From Sulfuricurvum sp. (GTDB lineage Bacteria; Campylobacterota; Campylobacteria; Campylobacterales; Sulfurimonadaceae): a stretch of DNA of 64,000 nt. The notes under the pieces were generated by a model. It was not told the origin of the DNA. It saw only the letters and a list, made by a program, of their open reading frames with translations, and did no database searches. The stretch is taken from NCBI RefSeq assembly GCF_023229695.1, contig NZ_JALNYS010000002.1, forward strand, positions 124,001 through 188,000, given 5' to 3'. Positions 1-8,451 of this stretch are shown in pieces. Made by a program: the position numbers and the translations under genes. Position 1 is the first letter of the stretch, and every line of letters starts with the position of its first letter.

Positions 1-813
1 GAAGTGCGTCAGATCGCAGGGCGGGCGGGGCGCTACGGTTTGAGCGAAAAAGGGTACGTTGGGGCATTGAGTTCGGATGTTCTCAAAACAATCAGCTCCC
101 TTTTTACCAAAGAGATTGAGCCGATTGCCCTTCCGTTTAACGTCATGGCCAATTTTGACCATATTCTCCTTGTCTCGACAATATTGGAGGAAAACTCCCT
201 CTCGTCCATCGTCGAATTTTTCGTGGAAAACATGAAGTTTGAAGGACCGTTTCGGGCGGCCAATCTCGAATCGATGAGCGAAGCATCCGCCATTGTCGAT
301 CGTCACGATCTGGATATGCGGACCAAATACACCCTCGCCACTGCACCCCTCTCCACCTCATCCTTGCTGGTGATGGGGGCATTTGAGCGCTATGTTCATG
401 CTCTGGAGCAGAAAAAACCGATCGCTTATATCCCCCCAAAACATTTGGGAACCTATGCCCACACCAGCGAAGAGCTCCAAGATGCCGAAGACCGGATCAA
501 AGAGATATCGCTCTATCTGTGGTTGTCCTACCGGTTGGGAGAGTATTTTGTCGATGCGGAAAAAGCACGTTCATTTCGGGGAGAGCTGAACCGTTTTATC
601 GAAAATTCGCTCAAACAAAGCCACTTCGTCCCCCGCTGTAGAACCTGTTCAAAACCGCTCCCGCCTCAAAGCGAATTCAACATCTGCCAAAGCTGTTTCC
701 GCCGTCTTAAATCCCCCCAGACCTCTGAACCAAGCCGAACCCGCGTTAACGCAGCAAATCCGAATAATCGTGCCGTGAAGGATTCAAAAAGATCATCCTA
801 TCGCGGACGCTGA
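1..813 (+). CDS. Suv3-like DEAD/DEAH-box helicase, C-terminal part (5' end outside window)
   Basis: The frame is open from base 1 and begins with the superfamily 2 helicase motif VI (QIAGRAGR), so only the end of RecA domain 2 and the C-terminal region are present. The tail (about residues 210-235 of this fragment) has a CxxC...CxxC zinc-ribbon-like pattern (CRTC and CQSC), then a basic end. The middle resembles the helical region that follows the motor in Suv3/mitochondrial-type RNA helicases; this is family inference. A role in RNA unwinding or decay is likely but unproven. Its last 68 bases overlap the 3' end of the convergent HTH gene. Confidence 0.75.
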   Translation, partial: EVRQIAGRAGRYGLSEKGYVGALSSDVLKTISSLFTKEIEPIALPFNVMANFDHILLVSTILEENSLSSIVEFFVENMKFEGPFRAANLESMSEASAIVDRHDLDMRTKYTLATAPLSTSSLLVMGAFERYVHALEQKKPIAYIPPKHLGTYAHTSEELQDAEDRIKEISLYLWLSYRLGEYFVDAEKARSFRGELNRFIENSLKQSHFVPRCRTCSKPLPPQSEFNICQSCFRRLKSPQTSEPSRTRVNAANPNNRAVKDSKRSSYRGR

Positions 814-1351
814 TCCGTGAATCCCCCTCTTGGGATTCCTTAAAGCGGTTCTTGATCTTTTTTTTATCTTTCTCTTTTACCCGCTTCAGTTTCAAAAATG
901 CTTTGAGGGATATCCATTCATTATCCGTTTCGACCACATCGGCATTAATCGCCTCTTCGACAATCGCATCGGCGTTCGGATGCGAAAGAAATTTGGAGGC
1001 GACGACGTGCAATACGCTTCGCAATTGGGCATCCCGCTCTTTGTAAATCTGCTCGATTTTTATCCTCTCATCGATCAGCATCTGCTCACGCTGGTCACGA
1101 AGACGGGTCGTCTCTTTTTCCAAAAGATCCACTTTCTCGCGAAGACGTGCATTCTCCTGCTCAATATAATGCGTATAACGGGTATCGCTCACGGCGTTAG
1201 CGTTTAAAGCGGCTTTGATCGCAGGGACGGCAACGTATTTCACTCCGTTTTCCACAATACAATCAAGAGAACCCCGCCGGATACGGTTGTGAATCGCCTC
1301 TCTGGAGACTCCGAAATGCTCTGCCGCATCGGCAACGGTTAATTTCTTCAT
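746..1351 (-). CDS. Excisionase/MerR-like HTH protein with coiled coil
   Basis: This 201-residue protein has an N-terminal helix-turn-helix of the excisionase type (residues 3-45, reading LTVADAAEHFGVSREAIHNR). A long charged coiled coil follows at about residues 60-110, with a lysine-rich C-terminal part. Cytoplasmic DNA binding is likely; the target is unknown. It is the third gene of a tight run yajQ - HD-GYP - this gene (14 bp after the HD-GYP stop), so it may be cotranscribed with c-di-GMP functions. Its 3' end runs 68 bp into the convergent helicase gene. Confidence 0.7.
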   Translation of the reverse strand: MKKLTVADAAEHFGVSREAIHNRIRRGSLDCIVENGVKYVAVPAIKAALNANAVSDTRYTHYIEQENARLREKVDLLEKETTRLRDQREQMLIDERIKIEQIYKERDAQLRSVLHVVASKFLSHPNADAIVEEAINADVVETDNEWISLKAFLKLKRVKEKDKKKIKNRFKESQEGDSRISVRDRMIFLNPSRHDYSDLLR

Positions 1352-1365
1352 GAGCCCTTTTCTCC

Positions 1366-2304
1366 TTATTTGTGTAACATTCTGATAAATGCGTCAACCA
1401 TGCCGATATCCAAATGCTCCGCCATCTGCTGTTTCATCAGACGCAGCGATTCAAACGAACTCATTGGATCTTTATACGACCGTTTGGTCGAAAGGGCATC
1501 AAAGACATCGCATACCCCGATAATACGGGCAAATTGGCTAATCTGCCCCCCTCTGAGGTTATCGGGGTAACCTCCCCCCTCAATTCTTTCGTGATGATGC
1601 CGGATGCCGGTCAAAATCCGCTCATCCGAAATCCCCAGCTCTAAAGCGATCGCATGACCCAGTGCCGGATGTTTTTTCATCTGATCAAACTCAACATCCG
1701 TGAGTTTGCCGTTTTTGTTGATAATGGAATAATCCACTTTGCTCTTTCCCAAATCATGAAGAATGGCCGCCATCCCCAGCGCTTCCAAATCTTTTCCCGT
1801 AATTCCCAAAAAGGAGCCTAAGCTCAGGGTATAGATACTGACGTTGATCGAATGGGTATGGGTGTAATAATCGTGTGCCGTTATGTGCATCAGAGACTCT
1901 ACCGCACTCTTGTCGTGCAAAATAATGTCAATGAAACTTTTCACCACCGGTTCGGCATTTTTCACATTTTCAAGCGACTCGGGATTTTTAAACATCGCAT
2001 CAATCGACTCAGCCGCTTTTTCATAGATCAAGCGCCCTTTTTGTTCGGTTGATAGGGCCCCGTTTTGGACTACACTTTGGATATGCCGCTCGACATAAGC
2101 TTTGTAGCGCGCTTCATCCTCTTCTCGGACATACAGCATCTCAATTTCGCGAAGTTTTACCTTCGCATCTGCGTCCACTGCCCTATGGCTTTGGAGAAAA
2201 AGGCTCATAGAGGTTTTGGTTTCGTTCGGCAAAAAAAGGTTGAAATCGATTTGTGACCCTTCGGTGATGAGTCGCTTATCGATGAGTTTATACCTTTTTT
2301 GCAT
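1366..2304 (-). CDS. HD-GYP domain protein, probable c-di-GMP phosphodiesterase
   Basis: The 312-residue protein has an N-terminal region of about 130 residues without a recognised sensor domain and without membrane segments. A full HD-GYP domain follows, with the metal-binding HDLGK at about residue 185 and HHERIEGGGYP at about residue 237. HD-GYP enzymes hydrolyse cyclic di-GMP to GMP or pGpG; the visible metal ligands fit an active enzyme. The start is supported by AAGGGGG eight bases upstream of the ATG. It lies 12 bp after yajQ, whose product family binds c-di-GMP, so the pair probably forms one signalling operon. Confidence 0.88.
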   Translation of the reverse strand: MQKRYKLIDKRLITEGSQIDFNLFLPNETKTSMSLFLQSHRAVDADAKVKLREIEMLYVREEDEARYKAYVERHIQSVVQNGALSTEQKGRLIYEKAAESIDAMFKNPESLENVKNAEPVVKSFIDIILHDKSAVESLMHITAHDYYTHTHSINVSIYTLSLGSFLGITGKDLEALGMAAILHDLGKSKVDYSIINKNGKLTDVEFDQMKKHPALGHAIALELGISDERILTGIRHHHERIEGGGYPDNLRGGQISQFARIIGVCDVFDALSTKRSYKDPMSSFESLRLMKQQMAEHLDIGMVDAFIRMLHK

Positions 2305-2316
2305 GCGTATACCCCC

Positions 2317-2814
2317 TTAACGGAAGTTGTCAAAAACGAGTGGGGCGTCCCACTCCATTGCCTTGATGTGCGCCATGATTTTTTGAAGCTCATCAATCTG
2401 TTTGGACTTGACGCGGATATGCTCCCCCTCGATCGCTACGGAGGCTTTGGTTTTGAGGTTTTTGATTTCAGCCTGGATTTTTTTCGCCTCTTTGGCGTCA
2501 ATCGTATCGACGATTTTATAGGTCGCTTTGCGGCTTCCTCCGCTTGCATCCTCCGTTTTAAGCTCATCGATTGCTTTGGAGGAGAGCCCCCTTTTGATCA
2601 GCTTGCCGATCACCACGTCTTTGAGGGCGTCGAGTTTATTATCGCTCGAAGCGACTAGAATGAGCTGTTTTTCTTTTTCGCGGTAGTTGATTTCATACGC
2701 AACCCCTTTAAAATCATAACGCCCCACCACCTCTTTTTCGGCTTGGGCAATCGCGTCTTTAAAAGCTTGGAGATCAATTTTTGCAGAGATATCAAGAGAG
2801 TGTTCAGATGCCAT
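2317..2814 (-). CDS. yajQ: YajQ family c-di-GMP-binding protein
   Basis: The 165-residue protein has the length and conserved N-terminus of the family (SLDISAKIDLQ..., then VGRYDFKG at about residue 30). YajQ/XC_3703 proteins bind nucleotides and RNA and act as c-di-GMP effectors in Xanthomonas and Pseudomonas; that function is from the family, not from this sequence. The ATG has AGGA upstream, and a TATACT-like -10 lies in the gap behind it. It is the first gene of the yajQ - HD-GYP - HTH operon. A mobile hairpin repeat (2878-3020) lies between it and sdhB. Confidence 0.9.
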   Translation of the reverse strand: MASEHSLDISAKIDLQAFKDAIAQAEKEVVGRYDFKGVAYEINYREKEKQLILVASSDNKLDALKDVVIGKLIKRGLSSKAIDELKTEDASGGSRKATYKIVDTIDAKEAKKIQAEIKNLKTKASVAIEGEHIRVKSKQIDELQKIMAHIKAMEWDAPLVFDNFR

Positions 2815-2877
2815 TGTACTATTCCTAACGGTTTTATAACATTAGTATAACACATCAAAACCTTATTGTTTTAAAAA

Positions 2878-3020
2878 CTGATGTTACGCACTTTTTGGGC
2901 GAAGCCCAGAAAGTGGCAGGGACAGATGTCCCTACAACCCCCTGAAGCTACCCGTATCTTTCGGATACGGGAGATTAACTCCCCTTGAACTACCTGTTAA
3001 GGCAAGGTGCGTAATGTCAG
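2878..3020 (+). mobile_element. Hairpin MITE copy 1, behind sdhB
   Basis: This 143-bp element starts CTGATGTTACGCAC and ends GTGCGTAATGTCAG, an imperfect terminal inverted repeat. It holds three hairpins: CACTTTTTGGGC/GCCCAGAAAGTG, AGGGACA/TGTCCCT and CCCGTATC/GATACGGG. It is flanked by a perfect 7-bp direct repeat TTAAAAA (2871-2877 and 3021-3027). The right copy of that repeat contains the sdhB stop codon, read on the minus strand. No coding capacity is visible, so any mobilising enzyme must act in trans. Confidence 0.85.
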
Positions 3021-3728
3021 TTAAAAACTCCCTCCGCCAAAATCCAATCCTCCCCCAAACGCCATCGCCGCATTGGGATCTTGATACCCCATCATCGCAC
3101 TTTTCATCCGAAGCATGGTGATGTCTTGTTTGGGGGCAATGTTTTGGGGACATACGGGGACACACTCGCCGCACAGCGTACAGTCCCAAATCCCGTTCGT
3201 CTGCACCGCCGCTATTTTTTCCGTACTCTGCGTTTCACGCGCATCGTTCACGTAACGCCATACGCGGGTAAGGGCAAAAGGGCCGATAAAATCAGGATTG
3301 ATAGCGTATACGGGACAGGCACTGTAACACGAAGTGCACAAAATGCAATCGCTTTGCGTCTCGATACGGCTCGCCTCCTCTTCACTTACCCTCTCCTCTT
3401 TGGATCCTTCGCTCCACGCCTTGGCGGTACGGTTGAAACGTTCTATATCACTTGAATCGACGATCAGATCGCGAATCACACGGGCGTTACGGATCGGCTC
3501 TACGAGATCCCCCTCCTGAACCTTATACTCGCACATCAACACTTCTCTTCCGTTGACCCGTACCGCGCAGCTACCGCATACCCCGCTGCGGCATCCGTGC
3601 GCGTACGTCAGGGTCGGATCGATCTTGGTTTTGATGTGATTGAGCGCTGCGAGCAAGGTTGTGTTGTCAACATCTGGCGTATAGGTTTGCGCCTCTTCGT
3701 TGCCGGAACGTTTAACTAAAATATTCAT
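3021..3728 (-). CDS. sdhB: Succinate dehydrogenase/fumarate reductase-type iron-sulfur subunit
   Basis: The 235-residue protein has a plant-type [2Fe-2S] motif (Cys46, 51, 54 and 66, CRSGVCGSC...C). Two further cysteine motifs for the [4Fe-4S] and [3Fe-4S] clusters follow (CILCTSCYSACP at 128-139 and CTLCGECVPVCP at about 180-191). It passes electrons between the flavoprotein SdhA and a membrane or quinone-linked subunit. The ATG overlaps the TGA of the preceding 28-codon gene (TGATG) and has no good ribosome site of its own, so translation is probably coupled. No membrane anchor or SdhE-type CCG subunit follows; instead a mobile repeat sits on its stop codon. Confidence 0.88.
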   Translation of the reverse strand: MNILVKRSGNEEAQTYTPDVDNTTLLAALNHIKTKIDPTLTYAHGCRSGVCGSCAVRVNGREVLMCEYKVQEGDLVEPIRNARVIRDLIVDSSDIERFNRTAKAWSEGSKEERVSEEEASRIETQSDCILCTSCYSACPVYAINPDFIGPFALTRVWRYVNDARETQSTEKIAAVQTNGIWDCTLCGECVPVCPQNIAPKQDITMLRMKSAMMGYQDPNAAMAFGGGLDFGGGSF

Positions 3729-3814
3729 CAGTCACACCACTCTTTTTCGTTATCATCGTCATCCTCATAAAAATCGTCATCAAACGGTTCATTTATTCCA
3801 TAAAATCGGCACAT
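3728..3814 (-). CDS. 28-residue acidic small protein between sdhA and sdhB
   Basis: This short frame reads MCRFYGINEPFDDDF, continues with a run of Asp/Glu, and ends in EKEWCD. It has cysteines at positions 2 and 27. It starts inside the last codons of sdhA, 22 bases before that gene's stop codon is complete, behind a strong AGGAGG with 7-nt spacing. It ends in TGATG, overlapping the sdhB start by one base. The ribosome site plus tight coupling argue that it is translated. It may be a small accessory protein, or only a device to carry ribosomes to sdhB; no family is recognised. Confidence 0.6.
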   Translation of the reverse strand: MCRFYGINEPFDDDFYEDDDDNEKEWCD

Positions 3815-5394
3815 AATACGCCCTCCTCTTTCCAGGTAACGGTGTGGGCGCCGAACATCCGGTCGTTTCGCACTGGGGCATCGACGCGGTAATGCGCCCC
3901 CCGGCTCTCGACACGGCTGATCGCGCTCACCACGATGATCTCCGCCAACTCGATCTTATTTCCGAATTCGATAAATTCGACCAGATTGGTATTGCACACT
4001 TTCGACTTGTCGCGCGGCCCCATAAAGGGGAGTTCTTTCTGCATCTGACGGATCGCTCCCAGTACCGCTTTGAGCCCCATATCGTCCCGCACCAAACCGA
4101 CGTTGTTATAGAAGATATTGGCGAGCATCTCCTGTTTTTGGTAAAAATCGATCTGATTCGTAAAATACATCACGCCGCGAACAAAGTTCGTATCTTTCGC
4201 CAACTGCGGGTTACTTGATGACGAAGCGGGATTTTTAGCTCCGTATTCAGCCGCTTTCGCTCCGCAATGGCGGCCGAAAACAACCAGTTCAAGAAGTGAG
4301 TTCCCCCCCAAACGGTTTGCTCCGTGTGTTTTATGATTCGCACATTCGCCGACGGCAAAGAGACCCTTTACACTGCTCATACACGCTTCATTCACTTCGA
4401 TTCCCCCCATGCTGTAGTGGGCAGAGGGTTTGATCGGAATCAGATCGTTCACCGGGTCAACCCCTTCGTAAATCCGGGCCAGCTTACGCTCTTGCGGAAG
4501 TTCATGATTGATGAACTCCTCTCCCAAATGGCGAATGTCGAGATAAACACCGCCGCTTTTACTAATCTCATCGTGTATCGCACGGGCAACAACATCACGA
4601 GGGGCCAGTTCATCGGTAAAACGGTCCCCCTGTTCATCGACGAGATATCCTCCCGCCCCCCGCGCACTCTCCGATATCAGGATGGATGAATTTTTCAATG
4701 CCGTCGGATGGAACTGGATAAACTCCATATCGGCCAGCTTTGCCCCCGCCCGTACCGCCGCTGCCAATCCGTCACCGCTGCTCCCTACCGCGTTTGTGGA
4801 GTGCTTGCCGTAAATTGCCCCATACCCCCCCGTAGCAAGGATCACCGCATCGGCACGGATCTCTTCGACTTCACCGCTCGCAATATCCAAAAAGGTTGCC
4901 CCCACTACCCGATTTTCTTCGTGATCTACAATCAGGTTCAACAAAAACCGCTCATTCCTAAACGCGATACCCGCTTTCAAACATTGATCGTACAGGGTAT
5001 GAAGCAGCTTTAGCCCCGTATAATCCTGAGCATGACACGCCCGAGGTGCCGATGCTCCGCCAAGACGGCGACGGGCAATTTCACCCTCCGCATCACAACT
5101 GAAAGGGAGCCCCAAAAGATTACACCATCGCACCGCATCGGGGGCGTTTTCACATAAAAATGCGATTCTCTCTTCCTCCCCGAGTCCGGCACCGGAGCGG
5201 AGGGTCTCTTCGATATGGCGTGCAATCGTATCCTCTCCCCCCAAAACGGCATTCATCCCCCCCTGCGCCATTGACGTTTGCGAACGGGTCGGAACCGTTT
5301 TGGAGACGACCATCACCTCTGCACCCGATTTCTGCGCGCTCAGTGCACTGACCAGCCCGGCACCGCCGCCGCCGATAATTAAAATTCTTGCCAT
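3793..5394 (-). CDS. sdhA: Succinate dehydrogenase/fumarate reductase-type flavoprotein subunit
   Basis: The 533-residue FAD protein has a Rossmann GGGGAGL at residues 8-14, the FAD-site segment TRSQTSMAQGG (36-46), HPTAL and the active-site region of the SdhA/FrdA/NadB superfamily, and a C-terminal SRGAHYR...R segment. The adjacent iron-sulfur subunit argues for succinate/fumarate redox rather than L-aspartate oxidase. The residue that carries covalent FAD in most SdhA/FrdA (His in RSHT) is Gln39 here, so FAD is probably non-covalent. The ATG follows GAGG with 8-nt spacing. It is first in sdhA - small ORF - sdhB. Confidence 0.85.
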   Translation of the reverse strand: MARILIIGGGGAGLVSALSAQKSGAEVMVVSKTVPTRSQTSMAQGGMNAVLGGEDTIARHIEETLRSGAGLGEEERIAFLCENAPDAVRWCNLLGLPFSCDAEGEIARRRLGGASAPRACHAQDYTGLKLLHTLYDQCLKAGIAFRNERFLLNLIVDHEENRVVGATFLDIASGEVEEIRADAVILATGGYGAIYGKHSTNAVGSSGDGLAAAVRAGAKLADMEFIQFHPTALKNSSILISESARGAGGYLVDEQGDRFTDELAPRDVVARAIHDEISKSGGVYLDIRHLGEEFINHELPQERKLARIYEGVDPVNDLIPIKPSAHYSMGGIEVNEACMSSVKGLFAVGECANHKTHGANRLGGNSLLELVVFGRHCGAKAAEYGAKNPASSSSNPQLAKDTNFVRGVMYFTNQIDFYQKQEMLANIFYNNVGLVRDDMGLKAVLGAIRQMQKELPFMGPRDKSKVCNTNLVEFIEFGNKIELAEIIVVSAISRVESRGAHYRVDAPVRNDRMFGAHTVTWKEEGVLCADFME

Positions 5395-5611
5395 TTAAAT
5401 AACCTCATTCTACCCTTAGAGATACATTCCCCTTCCCCTGTGAGAAGAGAGAACAGCCCATTGTCCAATTCATTATGCATATTGTGTGCGATTGTAGCAA
5501 AAAAAATACGAAATGAACTCTTTAAATCCAATTCAAACTTTCAAGAGTAGTTAAATTTAAAGGTTGTATAATCGGGCACGAATAGATCAAAAAATCACAA
5601 AAGGCATAGCA

Positions 5612-7738
5612 ATGGAGTTAAAATACATGCTGAAAACAGCTCTCGCTTCTCTTATCGTTGCAATTGGGTTAAGCGGATGCGGAGGGGGCGGAAGCGGTTC
5701 TCTTCCTGTCAATGCGACCACCGCATCCGGATCAAATGTGGTGGAACTGACAAACTCATCGCTGCAATACGATTCAACGGGGATGAAAATAACGGGGACC
5801 ATAACCACCAAATATTTGCAGGGGGGAAACGCAACCCTCTCCAACATCTCCGCAACGATTGATGGATGTACCGTCAATGACACGACTGTCGATGTCAATA
5901 ACACACTCTCTTATTCGGACAATAATTCAAAAACATCAAACGTAGTCATCACGCTGGGATCGGAGTGCCGCGCTACCGTCTTGACCCTCAACGCTTCGGA
6001 AACGGACAACGCACAAAAGACTCTCCAATGGACCAAAAAAACGCTCATTAATCCGGCAGTGATCAGCAATGCTTCTCCTATAGCCTTGATTCTCCCTAAT
6101 GCGGCGACCAAAAACATTACGTTGACCCAAAACGGTGAAAGCAGAAAGTTGACGTTCAATGTTTATGATTCGACGAATGTCCCCCTCTCCTCCGGGTCCA
6201 TCTCCGTCAGTTACCCGAGCCAAATCACGAGCGGTGTCGATGTCGGAAGTTTAAATCCGATCAAAACCGTCGATGTCAAAAATGGGCAAGCCATTTTTGA
6301 TTATATCGGACCGTCCGACTTGATTGATCTTAAAAACAGCGGGATCACCTCGGCAACGTTTACCTTTTACGACACGAACAATCCGAGCAAATCGATCCCC
6401 CTAACCATCAATTATGCTCCGGACACAACAACTCCGCCGGTGAAGCTGACCGGATACGACGTCGAATTTCTCAGTTCAAACGGCAAACCAACCACTAATC
6501 TACAAACAACGGCAGCCTTTAACCTGACCCTCAAAGACACGACCGGAAAACAGGTTGCCGATGCGGACATCGTCAGTGCGACCATTACCGCCAAACAGCC
6601 CAATATGGTCAAACTCCTCGATTCGACCGGCGCGACGCAAACATCGTTGACCTTTACGAAGAAAAACAATATTTCGCTCAAGCTTAAAACCTATACCGCC
6701 GCCGGTCTGGCCAATTTTGACATCCAGTTTAAAATCAACACAACCAACGGCACCGAAGATAAAAACATTACCAAAGCGATCACCATCTTTTCAGGACCGG
6801 CAACGGCCATGAGCATCGTCTATCTCAATACCGGGCAAGATCTCCTCTCGGGGCAATTTATCGAGAATATGGCCATCCATTTGGCCGATCAGTGGAACAA
6901 CCCCGTCAATACCGCTCCCACCATCTATGCCGGGGCCCTTGCCGGATATACGGAGAGTTCTACGAGTCCCACCGGCAATAAATATCTTATCGAAGAGAGG
7001 GCGGTTGCCACCCTTGCCGAAGACCCCTCCGGTGCCAAACTGACAGGTGCAGCCATAGACCTCACTAAAATTGACAGCAATAACGATATTCTCGTCACCT
7101 TCGGAAACGGCTACACCTATCAGGCATCCGGAAAATGGGATATCAAAAGTGTTTCGGGTTCCACCATTACCCTCAAAGATACCTTCAAGGGGGCAAGCGT
7201 CCCCAATCTCGGGTATGCGGTCGGGCATAACTACCGTCAGGAGGTGTGCAGTTTCGGAGACGAGCATCTCGTTCAGGTCGACTCGTCTGACGGTACCTAT
7301 CAGGTTAATAGCGATGGATATGCCCTCGTCAAAGTCAAATATGATCCATATATGGTGGGCAAGAAAATTGCCCTCTTTGCAAATCTGGTCGGTGTTCTCA
7401 ACAGTTCAGGCAACGAAATCCGTCTGGGAGAAGTGAAGCGGATGACATTGCGGGGACATGGGCTAACGGCTTCTCCAGCAGCCTTCACCATACCAAAAGG
7501 CTATAGCGGAACCGTCACCTTTTCCATAAAGCTGACCGATACGGCCGAATGGCTCATGAATAGCCATTTCGGAGCGATGGTTAACGTGAGCGGTGATGTT
7601 AGTGCCTCGTACACATCAAGCTTAAACGATAATATTTACAGTTGCAGTAGCAGCGGGCAAGCATGGATAACCTATAATGTTACAGCTATAGATGGTGGCA
7701 CCATAACTATCTCCCCAGTTCTAGCTTCAGAGTTTTAA
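5612..7738 (+). CDS. Large putative lipoprotein, Ig-like repeat style
   Basis: From the ATG at 5612 the protein has 708 residues; an earlier ATG at 5564 would add 16 residues before the signal and has no good ribosome site. The signal ends in a lipobox (GLSGC) followed by a Gly-rich linker, so it is probably a lipoprotein. The rest is Thr/Ser/Asn-rich beta-type sequence without catalytic motifs, resembling surface proteins built from Ig-like domains. I recognise no specific family. It stands alone: sdhA diverges upstream and a small beta-barrel gene converges downstream. Confidence 0.65.
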   Translation: MELKYMLKTALASLIVAIGLSGCGGGGSGSLPVNATTASGSNVVELTNSSLQYDSTGMKITGTITTKYLQGGNATLSNISATIDGCTVNDTTVDVNNTLSYSDNNSKTSNVVITLGSECRATVLTLNASETDNAQKTLQWTKKTLINPAVISNASPIALILPNAATKNITLTQNGESRKLTFNVYDSTNVPLSSGSISVSYPSQITSGVDVGSLNPIKTVDVKNGQAIFDYIGPSDLIDLKNSGITSATFTFYDTNNPSKSIPLTINYAPDTTTPPVKLTGYDVEFLSSNGKPTTNLQTTAAFNLTLKDTTGKQVADADIVSATITAKQPNMVKLLDSTGATQTSLTFTKKNNISLKLKTYTAAGLANFDIQFKINTTNGTEDKNITKAITIFSGPATAMSIVYLNTGQDLLSGQFIENMAIHLADQWNNPVNTAPTIYAGALAGYTESSTSPTGNKYLIEERAVATLAEDPSGAKLTGAAIDLTKIDSNNDILVTFGNGYTYQASGKWDIKSVSGSTITLKDTFKGASVPNLGYAVGHNYRQEVCSFGDEHLVQVDSSDGTYQVNSDGYALVKVKYDPYMVGKKIALFANLVGVLNSSGNEIRLGEVKRMTLRGHGLTASPAAFTIPKGYSGTVTFSIKLTDTAEWLMNSHFGAMVNVSGDVSASYTSSLNDNIYSCSSSGQAWITYNVTAIDGGTITISPVLASEF

Positions 7739-7757
7739 AATATCTTTAAAATGGAAG

Positions 7758-7776
7758 CGATCCCTGAAGGGGATCG
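7758..7776. terminator. Hairpin between convergent genes
   Basis: A perfect 7-bp stem CGATCCC/GGGATCG with loop TGAAG lies between the lipoprotein stop (7738) and the convergent beta-barrel stop (7793). A T-run is weak on both sides, so this is only a likely shared terminator. Confidence 0.4.
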
Positions 7777-7792
7777 TAAGAGCAGTAGAAAA

Positions 7793-8293
7793 TTAAAATC
7801 GGAAATTCGCTCCGACATACCATCCCGAAACATCATCCAAAACGGTTTTCGTAGTCCCCACCGTATAACTTCCCGTACCCAGCATCAGACGGTATCCGGC
7901 TTCCACTTCAATCGCATCGTTAATACGATACACCGCCCCCGCTTCACCACCGTAAATAAGACCGCTTAAATCTTCAAACCACATATAGCCGGCACTCGGT
8001 CCCGCAAACACACTCACACTGCTTGCCACCGGCAGCATAAAATCATACGAAAGCGACAAGGAATCTGAATTGATCCCGGTATAATCGATATGCGAATAGG
8101 TTCCGGACACACGCCCTTTATCGCCGTAATAATGGCCCAATCCGATACTGTAGGCCGTTTTTGTATCGGTAACCGTATTTCCGCCCCTACTTAACGAACT
8201 CGTAGCCTCTCCGACGCTAATCGCCGCATAATCACTGTTCCCTGCGGCCATCGCTCCGCTTGCCACCAATGCCGCCAATACTATTTTTTTCAT
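7793..8293 (-). CDS. Small outer-membrane beta-barrel protein
   Basis: The 166-residue protein has a clear signal peptide (MKKIVLAALVASGAMA). Alternating hydrophobic strands follow, and it ends in an aromatic residue (GWYVGANFRF), the usual mark of an outer-membrane barrel inserted by BamA. Its size suggests an eight-stranded barrel of the OmpA/OmpX type. The function is unknown. A second barrel of similar design lies at 9376-9975, with the AEC transporter between them. Confidence 0.7.
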   Translation of the reverse strand: MKKIVLAALVASGAMAAGNSDYAAISVGEATSSLSRGGNTVTDTKTAYSIGLGHYYGDKGRVSGTYSHIDYTGINSDSLSLSYDFMLPVASSVSVFAGPSAGYMWFEDLSGLIYGGEAGAVYRINDAIEVEAGYRLMLGTGSYTVGTTKTVLDDVSGWYVGANFRF

Positions 8294-8451
8294 TTCTACA
8301 GTCCCGTGTTAAATTTAACCAACAATAGTTATTTGGCAAAGATTGTATAGAGATTACACTTAAGAGATAATTTATCCGAATAGGCTTCGATTGACCTATC
8401 CTTGTTCACGTACTATAATCACACTCCATCTTCTCGATTCGGAACCATTTA

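Noticed and set aside
3793..5394. L-aspartate oxidase (NadB) as identity of the flavoprotein
   Set aside because: The superfamily is shared and the covalent-FAD His is absent as in NadB. However, a three-cluster iron-sulfur subunit gene follows in the same operon, which fits succinate/fumarate enzymes.
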